From contig NZ_SRXT01000007.1 in the NCBI RefSeq assembly GCF_004792685.1, positions 62,001 through 126,000 on the forward strand: 64,000 nt of DNA, read 5' to 3'. The notes under the pieces were generated by a model that did no database searches, was not told where the DNA came from, and saw only the letters and a list, made by a program, of their open reading frames with translations. This DNA comes from Sphingomonas gei (lineage in GTDB: Bacteria > Pseudomonadota > Alphaproteobacteria > Sphingomonadales > Sphingomonadaceae). This document shows, piece after piece, positions 42,932 through 50,824 of the stretch (positions are counted from its first letter, which is position 1; each line of letters opens with the position of its first letter). Both the position numbers and the translations under genes were made by a program.

Positions 42932-43723
42932 ATGGCTGACGAGAACAACACGCCAGAAACTGGCGGCGCTCCCGCCGAAGCCAGCGCACCCGCGCCGGAG
43001 AGCACGGGCTATCAGGGTGGCGGCGGTGGCGGCGGTGGTCGTGGTCGCGGTGGTCCAGGCGGCGGTGGCGGCGGTGGCCGCGGTCGCGGCGGCCCGGGCG
43101 GCGGCAGCGGTGGTCGCGGCGGTCCTGGCGGCCGTGACGGCGGACGCGGTCGCGACAATCGCGGCGGTCCGCGCGGCGCTACCGATGACGGCGGCGAAGA
43201 GCTGATCGAGAAATTGGTCCACATCAACCGCGTCTCGAAGACGGTGAAGGGCGGCAAGCGCTTCGGCTTCGCAGCGCTCGTCGTCGTCGGCGACGGCAAG
43301 GGCAGGGTCGGCTTCGGCCACGGCAAGGCACGCGAAGTGCCGGAAGCCATCTCCAAGGCCACTGCGGCCGCGAAGAAGGCCATGGTCCGCGTTCCGCTCA
43401 AGGAAGGCCGCACGCTGCATCATGACGGTAACGGCCACTTCGGTGCCGGCCGCGTGACTTTGCGCACGGCGCCTGCCGGTACGGGGATCATCGCGGGTGG
43501 CCCGATGCGCGCCATCTTCGAGAGCCTGGGCGTTGCCGATGTGGTGACCAAGTCGGTCGGCACGTCGAACCCCTACAACATGATCCGCGCCACCTTCGAA
43601 GCGCTCGGCGAGCAGACCTCGCCCAAGAGCGTTGCGCAGCGTCGCGGCAAGAAGATCGCCGATCTGATCGGCCGCGGTGGTTCGCAGACCGCCGAGGCGG
43701 ATGCAGCTGCGATCGCGGAGTAA
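42932..43723 (+). CDS. rpsE: 30S ribosomal protein S5 with Gly/Arg-rich N-terminal extension
   Basis: The S5 core (about residues 88-263) is normal: EKLVHINRVSKTVKGGKRFG, GHGKAREVPEAISKA and APAGTGIIAGGPMRAIFE, with the C-terminal helix RGKKIADLI. At 263 residues it is about 95 longer than E. coli S5. The first 27 residues are acidic/Ala-Pro; residues 28-85 are an almost pure run of Gly and Arg in RGG and GGP units (nt about 43013-43187). Two bases follow rplR. The extension is in frame with no stop and the first good Met is the one used. Confidence 0.98.
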   Translation: MADENNTPETGGAPAEASAPAPESTGYQGGGGGGGGRGRGGPGGGGGGGRGRGGPGGGSGGRGGPGGRDGGRGRDNRGGPRGATDDGGEELIEKLVHINRVSKTVKGGKRFGFAALVVVGDGKGRVGFGHGKAREVPEAISKATAAAKKAMVRVPLKEGRTLHHDGNGHFGAGRVTLRTAPAGTGIIAGGPMRAIFESLGVADVVTKSVGTSNPYNMIRATFEALGEQTSPKSVAQRRGKKIADLIGRGGSQTAEADAAAIAE

Positions 43724-43729
43724 TCGATC

Positions 43730-43909
43730 ATGGCAACCATCAAGATCAAGCAGACCGGTTCGCCGATCCGCCGCAAGTCCGACCAGCGCGCAACGCTGAT
43801 CGGCCTGGGCCTCAACAAGATGCACCGCGTCTCGGAGCTGCAGGACAGCCCCGAAGTCCGCGGCATGATCCGCAAGGTGCAGCACATGGTCGAGGTCGTC
43901 GAGGGCTGA
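43730..43909 (+). CDS. rpmD: 50S ribosomal protein L30
   Basis: Small protein of 59 residues: MATIKIKQTGSPIRRKSDQR, then LIGLGLNKMHRVSELQD and IRKVQHMVEVVEG. It follows rpsE by 6 bp, as in other bacteria, but instead of rplO a terminator comes next. Confidence 0.98.
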   Translation: MATIKIKQTGSPIRRKSDQRATLIGLGLNKMHRVSELQDSPEVRGMIRKVQHMVEVVEG

Positions 43910-43935
43910 GCCTTCGCGTGACTCGAGCAAAATAG

Positions 43936-43968
43936 GGAAGGGGCGGTAGGCGACTACCGCCCCTTTTC
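43936..43968 (+). terminator. Strong rho-independent terminator after rpmD
   Basis: AAGGGGCGGTAG and CTACCGCCCCTT form a perfect 12-bp stem with a GCGA loop, followed by TTCGTT. It ends the first part of the spc operon, so rplO, secY and adk need a separate promoter. Confidence 0.95.
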
Positions 43969-44043
43969 GTTGGTGCGTGGCTTGGCGAATGTCCGCTACC
44001 GCCGCAGTTGCGGACATCGCGGGAAGCGTGCAGCTTCGCTGAT

Positions 44044-44130
44044 ATGAAAGCGGATGAAGTTCAAGCCCAGACGGTTGAGCGGCTAACGAAGGTCGCGAGG
44101 CACAAGCCCGCGCCGGAGAAGCCGGAGTGA
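44044..44130 (+). CDS. Possible 28-residue ORF coupled to the next gene
   Basis: The frame reads MKADEVQAQTVERLTKV followed by ARHKPAPEKPE. It is charged and predicted helical in the first half and Lys/Pro-rich in the second. Its TGA overlaps the GTG of the next ORF (GTGA), the pattern of translational coupling. No clear Shine-Dalgarno is seen upstream. Too short to be certain; the coupling is the main support. Confidence 0.4.
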   Translation: MKADEVQAQTVERLTKVARHKPAPEKPE

Positions 44131-44495
44131 AAGGGTGCCTGAGCGTTGGAGCTGCTATTGCTATTTTGGTAGCGATTGGCGCCTACTGCGCTTTCCCGCA
44201 CCCAACCTATGATCAGGCGACACTAAAGGCTGTAAGAGCCGAATCTTTAATTTTAATGGCGGCTAAGCGCAACTATGCTGGCCCGGCCCTTCCGGAAGGT
44301 CAGTGGCCACCCGCCATCGCGGGTCTCCGGCCCAATTTCATAATCGTCTATCCGGACAGCATCGAAATAGTAACGAAGCCATTTTTTGATGGCGGCTGGG
44401 GGTATCATGTCTCACGCAACGAGCACGCCCGGCCAGAGCCTGCGGGGCGGTATTCGAAACTAGGCCAAGGCGTTTATTGGTTTCACCCGTACTGA
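44127..44495 (+). CDS. Small membrane-anchored protein of unknown function
   Basis: The 122-residue product starts with an uncleaved-type hydrophobic segment (VGAAIAILVAIGAYCAF), then a soluble part with AVRAESLILMAAKRNYAGP, WPPAIAGLRPNFIIVYPDSI and HVSRNEHARPE, ending GVYWFHPY. No family is recognised. Codon use is less GC-biased than its neighbours (for example a TCTTTAATTTTAATGGC stretch), suggesting recent acquisition. It sits between rpmD and rplO, where no gene is usual. The soluble part could be an inhibitor or lysis-type module, but nothing proves it. Confidence 0.65.
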   Translation: MKGCLSVGAAIAILVAIGAYCAFPHPTYDQATLKAVRAESLILMAAKRNYAGPALPEGQWPPAIAGLRPNFIIVYPDSIEIVTKPFFDGGWGYHVSRNEHARPEPAGRYSKLGQGVYWFHPY

Positions 44496-44655
44496 CTATG
44501 TGTTGCAAAAGACATAACCGCCCAAGATTTGGTCCACCGAGAAGGGCAGCTTTCCACCCATAGCGGCCATTCGCGTGTCGAAAGCGTAAGCCTTACGGTG
44601 CTTGACGTGCGCTAATGTCGGCAACCCGCGCATCAACGGCCGGTGGTTCGTGGAC

Positions 44656-44823
44656 GTCCCTCTCCCGTCGGGAGAGAGTTGCGCCGACGTGGGTCCGCTT
44701 CTTCAGCGGGCCCTAGTCGGAGCTGGGTGAGGGATCACGCTCTCGATGGCACATTCCCTCATCCAACCTCCGCTAGACAGCAAGCTGCCAAGCTGCGGTA
44801 TCCTTCTCCCTGGAGAAGGTTGG
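44656..44823 (-). repeat. ~170-bp intergenic element, copy 2 (inverted relative to 28268-28437)
   Basis: Reverse complement of the plus strand here matches copy 1 in order: hairpin TCTCCCGACGGGAGAG, GGGCCCGCTGAAGAAGCGG, TCCCTCACCCAGCTCCGACT, AGCTTGGCAGCTTGCTG and an end palindrome CCTTCTCCAGGGAGAAGG. It is a non-coding dispersed element. Together with copy 1 it brackets rpsL to rpmD in inverted orientation. Confidence 0.85.
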
Positions 44824-44854
44824 AAGACGCGCCAAATGTCGTCATTCGCCCCAT

Positions 44855-45105
44855 GCTTGCAAAATAGGATTTCGCCTGCTTGGCTTGCCGGGCTCTTTGA
44901 ACCGTCGATCCGTCTCCGCAGTGCGTCGTCCACGCCGCGCATCGCGTGCGATCCGGCGCGCCGCGATCCCGTCGCGTACCCGTAGCTTTTCCGCCGCGCG
45001 GGTGCCGCGTCCAAGGCGCGTCGCTGCGGCGCAAGTGCCGCGTGCGTGGCGGTGTTACGGGAGCGTCGGCGAAAAACCCCGCAAACGAGTCAAGCGAGTC
45101 AAGCA
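44855..45105. repeat. Degenerate ~250-bp element, copy A (upstream of rplO)
   Basis: Left boundary words TTGCAAAATAGGATTTCGCC and CTGCTTGGCTTGCC; right boundary AACCCCGCAAACGAGTCAAG then CGAGTCAAGC. The middle is a run of near-repeats built on CGCCGCG/GCGTCG. Copy B at 56242-56482 shares both boundary motifs in the same orientation, with a diverged middle. The gap from here to rplO (about 97 bp) ends with AAAGCGAAAGCGAGTGCACACC before the start codon; no other gene is seen. Confidence 0.7.
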
Positions 45106-45202
45106 GATGTCCAAACATAACGGGTGACAAAGCCCGCCCCCCCCGCTATGCGCCCCGCTTCGATTTCCATCCGCGCGACAAAAGCGAAAGCGAGTGCACA
45201 CC

Positions 45203-45742
45203 ATGAAACTGAACGATCTCCGCGACAATCAGGGCGCACGCCCCTCCAAGATCCGCGTCGGACGCGGCATCGGCTCGGGCAAGGGCAAGACCGCCGGCCG
45301 CGGCCAGAAGGGCCAGAAGAGCCGCGAAGGCGTCTCGATCGCCGGCTTCGAAGGCGGCCAGATGCCGCTCCACATGCGGATCCCGAAGCGCGGCTTCAAC
45401 AACATCTTCGCCAAGGATTATGCCGAGGTCAATCTCGGGGCGATCCAGAAGGCAATCGATTCGGGCAAGCTCACCGCGACCGACATCGACCAGGCAGCGC
45501 TCGACGCCGCCGGCCTGACCCGCGGCGGCAAGAACGGCGTCCGTCTGCTCGCCAAGGGCGAGCTGACCGCGAAGCTCAGCTTCACCGTCGCCGGCGCGTC
45601 GAAGAGCGCGATCGAAGCGGTCGAGAAGGCCGGTGGTTCGGTGACGATCCCCGAGATCGTTCCCGCCGCCGACAAGCACAAGGCGAAGCATCGCTCGGTG
45701 CAGAAGGTCATTGCCGCCAAGAAGGCCGGCAAGCAGGGCTGA
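45203..45742 (+). CDS. rplO: 50S ribosomal protein L15
   Basis: The 179 residues start MKLNDLRDNQGARPSKIRVG. The Gly-rich N-terminal half (GSGKGKTAGRGQKGQKSR; FEGGQMPLHMRIPKRGF) and the C-terminal KLSFTVAGASKSAIEAVEKA are typical. It is separated from rpmD by about 1.3 kb and so must be transcribed from a promoter in that gap. About 20 residues longer than the shortest L15 types, still within range. Confidence 0.98.
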   Translation: MKLNDLRDNQGARPSKIRVGRGIGSGKGKTAGRGQKGQKSREGVSIAGFEGGQMPLHMRIPKRGFNNIFAKDYAEVNLGAIQKAIDSGKLTATDIDQAALDAAGLTRGGKNGVRLLAKGELTAKLSFTVAGASKSAIEAVEKAGGSVTIPEIVPAADKHKAKHRSVQKVIAAKKAGKQG

Positions 45743-45897
45743 CGCATCCGGGAGTGGGACGATCGTCTCACTCCTGTTCGTGCAGGCGAACGGATCTGGG
45801 GCAGGCGCCGCATTGCCCTCAGAACGACAGGGCCTATATGAGCGGCGGGGGCGACAAACGCTCATCCGCCGCTTTTGTTTCCAGGACGAATCCGAAC

Positions 45898-47259
45898 ATG
45901 GCATCCGCAGCCGACCAACTCGCCTCCAGCCTCAATCTGTCGAAGTTCGGCAAGGCGACCGAACTCAAGAAGCGCCTGTGGTTCACCCTCGGCGCGCTGA
46001 TCGTCTTCCGGCTGCTCAGCTATGTGCCGCTTCCCGGCGTCGACCCGACCCAGCTCAATCTGCTCGCGCAGCAGACCTCGGGCGGCGTGCTCGATTTCTT
46101 CAACAACTTCACCGGCGGCGCGCTCAACCGCATGTCGGTCGTCGCCCTCGGCGTGATGCCCTACATTACCGCGTCGATCGTGGTTCAGCTCGCGACCTCG
46201 CTGTCGCCGCAGCTCAACGCCATCAAGAAGGAAGGCGAGAGCGGCCGCAAGCGGCTCAACCAGTATACCCGCTACGGCACCGTCGGACTCACTGCGGTGC
46301 AGGGCTATTTCATCGCGGTCGGGCTCGAGAGCTTCGGCGCGAGCTCGGGCCTCCAGGCCGTGATCGAACCCGGCATGCTGTTCCGCGTCGGCGCAGTGAT
46401 CAGCCTGGTCGGCGGAACCCTGTTCCTGATGTGGCTGGGTGAGCAGATCACCACCCGCGGCGTGGGCAACGGCATCTCGCTGATCATCATGGCCGGCATC
46501 GTCGCGCGCCTGCCGACCACGCTCGTCCAGCTGTTCGAGAGCGGCCGTACCGGCACGATCGATCCGCTGCGGCTGATCATGATCCTCGTCGGCGTCGCCG
46601 CGCTCGTGCTCGGCATCTGTTTCATGGAGCGCGCCCAGCGCCGGATCCTGATCCAATATCCCAAGCGCCAGACCGCGCGCGGGGTGCAGGCCGAGCGCAG
46701 CCATCTGCCGCTCAAGCTCAACACCGCCGGCGTGATCCCGCCGATCTTCGCCTCGTCGCTGCTGCTGCTGCCGCTGACCATCACTCAGTTCGCCGGCAAC
46801 ATGGCCGCGGGGGAGAGCCGCTGGGGCGATTTCGTGATCAGCCTCAACACCATGCTGCGCCACGGCTCGCCTTTGTATCTCTCGCTTTATGCCGCCGGCA
46901 TCATCTTCTTCTCGTTCTTCTACACCGCCGTGGTGTTCAATCCCGAGGAGACCGCGGACAACCTCAAGCGCCATGGCGGGTTCATCCCCGGCATCCGCCC
47001 GGGCAAGAACACCGAGACCTATTTCGATTACGTGCTGACTCGCATCACCGTGATCGGCGCGGCATATCTGACGATCATCTGCCTGGTGCCCGAATGGGCC
47101 TTCTCGGCGATGAGCATTCCGTTCGTGATGGGCGGCACTAGCCTTCTGATCGTGGTCAACGTAACGATGGACACGGTTACGCAGATCCAGTCGCATTTGC
47201 TGGCGCACCAGTATGGCGATCTGATCAAGAAGGCGAAGCTGAAGGGCCGCATGCGCTAA
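45898..47259 (+). CDS. secY: Protein translocase subunit SecY
   Basis: The 453-residue channel subunit has ten predicted helices. Start MASAADQLASSLNLSKFGK; the plug-region helix includes LLAQQTSGGVLDFFNNFTGG; later GIVARLPTTLVQLFESG and the KRQTARGVQAERSHLPLKLNT loop; C-terminal HQYGDLIKKAKLKGRMR. A longer open frame upstream of 45898 overlaps rplO in another phase and is not coding. Adk follows 27 bp on. Confidence 0.99.
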   Translation: MASAADQLASSLNLSKFGKATELKKRLWFTLGALIVFRLLSYVPLPGVDPTQLNLLAQQTSGGVLDFFNNFTGGALNRMSVVALGVMPYITASIVVQLATSLSPQLNAIKKEGESGRKRLNQYTRYGTVGLTAVQGYFIAVGLESFGASSGLQAVIEPGMLFRVGAVISLVGGTLFLMWLGEQITTRGVGNGISLIIMAGIVARLPTTLVQLFESGRTGTIDPLRLIMILVGVAALVLGICFMERAQRRILIQYPKRQTARGVQAERSHLPLKLNTAGVIPPIFASSLLLLPLTITQFAGNMAAGESRWGDFVISLNTMLRHGSPLYLSLYAAGIIFFSFFYTAVVFNPEETADNLKRHGGFIPGIRPGKNTETYFDYVLTRITVIGAAYLTIICLVPEWAFSAMSIPFVMGGTSLLIVVNVTMDTVTQIQSHLLAHQYGDLIKKAKLKGRMR

Positions 47260-47286
47260 GCGCAGCGCAATGAGGGGACTGTTGCG

Positions 47287-47940
47287 TTGAATATCATCCT
47301 GTTGGGCCCTCCTGGTGCGGGCAAGGGCACCCAGGCGAGTCGCCTCGAAGCGGAGCGCGGCATGGTCCAGCTCTCGACGGGCGACATGCTGCGCGCCGCG
47401 GTCAAGGCCGGGACCCCCACGGGGGTGAAGGCCAAGGCCGTGATGGAGGCGGGCGAGCTCGTCTCCGACGAAATCGTGTCGGGAATCATCGGCGAGCGGC
47501 TCGACATGGCCGACACCGCCAAGGGCGCGATCTTCGACGGCTATCCGCGCACCGCTGCGCAGGCCGAGGCACTCGACGTGTTGCTGGCGGAGCGCGGGCG
47601 CAAGCTTTCCTACGTCATCGAGCTCCAGGTCGACGAAGAGGCTCTGGTCGACCGCATCACCGGGCGCTTCACCTGCGCCCAGTGCGGCACGGGCTATCAC
47701 GACCGCTTCAAGCTCCCCAAGGTCGCCGAAACCTGCGACGTCTGCGGTTCCCATGAGTTCAAGCGCCGGCCCGACGACAATGCCGAGACGGTGCGTACCC
47801 GCATGGCCGAATACCGCGCCAAGACCGCGCCGATTCTGCCGATCTACGAAGCGCAGGGGCTGGTCCGCCGGGTCGACGGCATGGCCGACATGGACGAAGT
47901 CGGCGCGCAGATCGCGGCGATCCTCGACGGCAAGGACTGA
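47287..47940 (+). CDS. adk: Adenylate kinase with four-Cys LID
   Basis: Interconverts ATP+AMP and 2 ADP. From the TTG at 47287 (GAGGGGAC upstream) it is 217 residues: P-loop GPPGAGKGTQ, DGYPRT and the LID domain. The LID carries Cys 130, 133, 150 and 153 in a C-x2-C...C-x2-C arrangement, the zinc-binding type found in many Gram-positives and some alphaproteobacteria. In most bacteria adk is followed by rpsM; here it is followed by four unrelated genes. Confidence 0.97.
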   Translation: MNIILLGPPGAGKGTQASRLEAERGMVQLSTGDMLRAAVKAGTPTGVKAKAVMEAGELVSDEIVSGIIGERLDMADTAKGAIFDGYPRTAAQAEALDVLLAERGRKLSYVIELQVDEEALVDRITGRFTCAQCGTGYHDRFKLPKVAETCDVCGSHEFKRRPDDNAETVRTRMAEYRAKTAPILPIYEAQGLVRRVDGMADMDEVGAQIAAILDGKD

Positions 47941-47971
47941 GGGCGCTAGCCTGCCGGAAACGGGAGCGCGC

Positions 47972-48184
47972 ATGACCAAGAACCGCGACATCGTCCGATC
48001 GGCGCCTTCTGCAGAAGGGCCGCTCGCCACGCCGCAGCGCGCCGTATCCCGGTTGCAGTTCGGCGAGCGCTTCTCCGCCGCGGCCGAAGTCGAAGTCACC
48101 CCGGCCGGCCTGCTCGCGATCGGCGGCATGGTCGGCGTAATCCTGCTCGGCGCGGCAATCGTGGTGCGCGCCGCGAAGCGCTGA
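47972..48184 (+). CDS. Small single-pass membrane protein of unknown function
   Basis: The 70-residue product starts at the ATG at 47972 with CGGGAG upstream, 31 bp after adk. N-terminal 40 residues are polar (MTKNRDIVRSAPSAEG...); the C-terminus has one helix (LLAIGGMVGVILLGAAIVV) and a basic RAAKR tail. No family is recognised. The tail-anchored layout and position suggest a small accessory membrane protein. Confidence 0.65.
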   Translation: MTKNRDIVRSAPSAEGPLATPQRAVSRLQFGERFSAAAEVEVTPAGLLAIGGMVGVILLGAAIVVRAAKR

Positions 48185-48305
48185 GGCGCTCCAGCCGGCG
48201 CATGACAAATTCTTCATCTCCGCGTCACCGCCACGTGAGGCGGCTGGGCTTAGGAAGGGGGCAGGGCCGGCAACTCGCCGGCTCCTTCTTCCACGGAGGA
48301 TTTCG

Positions 48306-48476
48306 ATGAAGCTTTCCCGCACCCTGCTTCCCATCGCCGCAATCGCGATGCTCGCCGCGCCGACGCTCGCCAGCGCAGCCGCCGCGCCGACCGCCAAGCA
48401 TCACAAGGTCGCCAAGCACCACAAGGCGGCCAAGACCGTCACGACCACCCAGACGACGGTCAAGAAGGCCAAGTAA
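48306..48476 (+). CDS. Small exported Lys/His/Thr-rich protein, 56 aa
   Basis: ATG at 48306, 6 bp after CACGGAGGA, a strong ribosome-binding site. Signal peptide MKLSRTLLPIAAIAMLAAP cleaves near ASA-AAAP. The mature peptide is about 30 residues of Lys, His, Ala and Thr in the repeats KHHKVAK, KHHKAAK and VTTTQTTV, ending KKAK. The basic, His-rich composition hints at metal or anionic-polymer binding. Located directly upstream of a two-component system, which may regulate it; that is inference. Confidence 0.75.
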   Translation: MKLSRTLLPIAAIAMLAAPTLASAAAAPTAKHHKVAKHHKAAKTVTTTQTTVKKAK

Positions 48477-48507
48477 CGCGCCAGACCCGGTGCCCTGCCC
48501 TGCATCG

Positions 48508-48553
48508 GTGTTACGGCCGGCGGAAGACCCCTCTTCCCGCCGGCCGTTCTGCG
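48508..48553 (+). terminator. Hairpin with weak T-tail after the small exported gene
   Basis: ACGGCCGGCGG and CCGCCGGCCGT form an 11-bp perfect GC stem around AAGACCCCTCTTC, followed by TCTGCGTCC. A strong stem but poor T-run, so termination may be partial before the response regulator. Confidence 0.65.
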
Positions 48554-48574
48554 TCCTAAGCGATGGGACCGCCG

Positions 48575-49267
48575 ATGACTCGCAAGATCCTCCTCGTCGA
48601 AGACGATGCCGCCGCGGCGGGCTATGTCGCCAAGGGCCTGCACGAGGCCGGCTTCGCGGTGGAAAGCTGCGGCGACGGCCGCGACGGGCTGTTCCTGGCG
48701 TCCGAGGGCATTTTCGATCTGGTGATCGCCGATCGCATGCTGCCCGGGCTCGACGGGCTGTCGATGCTCGGCGCGCTCCGGGCAGCGAACATCCGCACCC
48801 CGGTGCTGATCCTCTCGGCGCTCGCCACCGTCGACGATCGCGTGAAGGGGCTGCAAGCCGGCGCTGACGATTATCTGACCAAGCCGTTTTCCTTCGCCGA
48901 ATTGCTCGCCCGGGTCGAAGCGTTGCTCCGCCGTGGTGACGGCGCGGGCGCCGAGCCGCAGGTCACCCGGCTGACAGTGGGGGACCTCGAGATCGATTTG
49001 CTCGCGCGCAGCGTCGCGCGGCAGGGCCGGGCGCTCCCGATCGGCGGGCGCGAGTTCAACCTGCTCGAATTCCTCGCGCGGCATGCCGGGCAAGTCGTCA
49101 CCCGCACGATGATGCTCGAGAAGATCTGGAACTATCATTTCGATCCGGGCTCGAACGTCGTCGACGTGCATATCGGCCGGCTGCGCCGCAAGCTCGAGGA
49201 AGGCTTCGACGCGCCGATCCTCCACACCGTGCGCGGCGCGGGCTATCGCCTGTCGCTCGACGGCTGA
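48575..49267 (+). CDS. OmpR-family response regulator
   Basis: Start MTRKILLVEDDAAAAGYVAK at 48575 (an ATG at 48563 is possible). Receiver domain with the acidic pocket (EDD), phosphorylated Asp in LVIADRMLPG, Lys in LTKPFSFAELLAR. Winged-helix output at the C-terminus: EFNLLEFLARHAGQVVTR, MLEKIWNYHFDPGSNVVDVHI and RGAGYRL. The linker and DNA-binding region resemble CopR/QseB-type regulators. The stop overlaps the kinase start. Confidence 0.96.
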   Translation: MTRKILLVEDDAAAAGYVAKGLHEAGFAVESCGDGRDGLFLASEGIFDLVIADRMLPGLDGLSMLGALRAANIRTPVLILSALATVDDRVKGLQAGADDYLTKPFSFAELLARVEALLRRGDGAGAEPQVTRLTVGDLEIDLLARSVARQGRALPIGGREFNLLEFLARHAGQVVTRTMMLEKIWNYHFDPGSNVVDVHIGRLRRKLEEGFDAPILHTVRGAGYRLSLDG

Positions 49268-50607
49268 TGCGGATATCGATCACCGCGCGGCTCGCATTGC
49301 TCGCGGTTTCGCTGTCGCTGGTCACTAGCCTCGCGCTCGCCGGGCTGATCTGGCAGCAGACGCATGACGACGCGATCGAGGCGCTGCGCCGCGACACCGC
49401 GCAACAGACCGACGCCTTCGCCGCGGTGTACCGCTCGGGCGGCGTCCCGGCGCTGGCCCAGGCGATCGCCGACGCGCAGGCCGACGATGATTCGCTGGTG
49501 GCGGCTCTCGTCGATCGCAACGGCGTCCGCCGATTGGGTGTCGGCCCCGATCGGCTCGCCTTCGCGCCCTCGGTCGAGGCCTTCCGCATCGAGACGCTGG
49601 GCACCGCCGGCGACTGGGCAGGGCAGGAGGCGGGGATCGCGATCCGCCCGCTCGGGCGTGACTGGCTGGTCAGCGGCCGGCTGCTCGACGATTGGGAGCG
49701 GACTCAGCGCAATATCGAGCAGGCGCTGCTGCTGGCAGTGCTGCTGTCCCTGGTGCTCGGCGTCGCCGTCGGCCTCGTCCTCACTCGCTACGTCACGCGC
49801 CGGCTCGATCGCATCGCCGGCGCCGTGGACGCAGTCGCCGCCGGCGATCTTACGCGCCGCGTCGGCACCACGGGCGGCAGCGACGCCTTCGACCGGCTGG
49901 CGGTGCGGATCGACGGAATGCTCGACCGGATCGACCGGCTGATGGCCGAGCTCCGCGTCGTCACCGATTCGATCGCGCATGATCTGCGCTCGCCGATCGC
50001 CAGGCTCCGTGCCCGCGCCGAAGCCGCCGTCACTGCTACGCAGCCGCAACAGCGTGACGCCGCGCTCGCCGGGCTGATCACCGAGACGGACCTGGTGATG
50101 CGGATGCTCGCGGTGCTGCTCGAGATCAGCCGCTCCGAGGCGGTGACGCGCGACACCCTGCTTCCGTTCGACCCCGCGGCGTTGATCGAGGAGATCGGCG
50201 ATCTCTACGCTCCGGTCGCCGAAGAGGCCGGGCTGAACTTCGCCATCGCGCCGCCGTCGGCGCCGGCGCCGAAAGTGAAGCTCCACCGCGAATTGCTGTC
50301 CCAAGCGCTCGCCAATCTGATCGACAATGGACTTCGCCATGCCGGGGCGGGCGGCGCGATCACGCTATCGCTGGAAGTTGTATCCGGAGAGCTTCGCTTC
50401 ACCGTCGGCGATCGCGGCCCCGGCATTCCCGCCGGCGACCGGGCGCAGGCACGCAGCCGCTTCGGCCGGCTCGATTCGGCGCGCAGCCTGCCGGGGGCGG
50501 GGCTCGGGCTCGCGCTGGTCGAATCGGTGGCGCGGCTGCACGGCGGAAGGCTGGAGCTCGACGACAATGATCCGGGACTGATCGCGACGATCGTCGTGCC
50601 GCGTTAA
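49267..50607 (+). CDS. Sensor histidine kinase partner
   Basis: The 446 residues start with helix 1 (LALLAVSLSLVTSLALAGLIW), a periplasmic sensor of about 125 residues, helix 2 (LLAVLLSLVLGVAVGLVLT), a HAMP region (RRLDRIAGAVDAVAAGDLTRR), the His box VTDSIAHDLRSPIARL, and the ATPase core: NLIDNGLRHA, GDRGPGIPAGD and GAGLGLALVESVARLHGG. The signal is unknown. Pair with the overlapping response regulator. Confidence 0.96.
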   Translation: MRISITARLALLAVSLSLVTSLALAGLIWQQTHDDAIEALRRDTAQQTDAFAAVYRSGGVPALAQAIADAQADDDSLVAALVDRNGVRRLGVGPDRLAFAPSVEAFRIETLGTAGDWAGQEAGIAIRPLGRDWLVSGRLLDDWERTQRNIEQALLLAVLLSLVLGVAVGLVLTRYVTRRLDRIAGAVDAVAAGDLTRRVGTTGGSDAFDRLAVRIDGMLDRIDRLMAELRVVTDSIAHDLRSPIARLRARAEAAVTATQPQQRDAALAGLITETDLVMRMLAVLLEISRSEAVTRDTLLPFDPAALIEEIGDLYAPVAEEAGLNFAIAPPSAPAPKVKLHRELLSQALANLIDNGLRHAGAGGAITLSLEVVSGELRFTVGDRGPGIPAGDRAQARSRFGRLDSARSLPGAGLGLALVESVARLHGGRLELDDNDPGLIATIVVPR

Positions 50608-50609
50608 CT

Positions 50610-50756
50610 CTGTCCCTGAAAGGGAGGGGTTGGGGGTGGGTGCGAGCGCAGCGAGCCCATCGAGATGTCCGGTGATAAAGAAAAGGCCGGGCATCGAGCC
50701 CGACCTTTTCTAACCCACCCCTAACCCCTCCCTTGCAGGGAGGGGGATGATGCTGG
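50610..50756. repeat. Inverted-repeat element between the kinase gene and rpsM
   Basis: Arms GGGAGGGGTTGGGGGTGGGT and ACCCACCCCTAACCCCTCCC flank a centre with a nested hairpin (AAAAGGCCGGGC...GCCCGACCTTTT), which on either strand would make a terminator. It probably separates the two-component system from the alpha operon. A fragment of the same sort follows the TonB receptor at about 55557-55590. Confidence 0.75.
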
Positions 50757-50824
50757 TCATCCAGCTTGGCGGCCGGGCAACGTTCGTGTATACATCCGGT
50801 TCCGGCGAATACCGCCCGCAGCGC

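Noticed and set aside
42932..43190. Frameshift or sequencing artefact in the Gly-rich part of rpsE
   Set aside because: The frame is open throughout and joins the conserved core without interruption; repeats keep to codon units.
43910..45202. Prophage or integrative element in the rpmD-rplO gap
   Set aside because: No integrase, att repeat or tRNA target; only two small ORFs and repeats.
45124..45897. N-terminal extension of secY in the same frame
   Set aside because: It overlaps rplO in another phase and is Arg-rich without conservation; the secY start at 45898 fits the family.
45862..48129. Long minus-strand frame opposite secY and adk
   Set aside because: Antisense to two certain genes; no motif.
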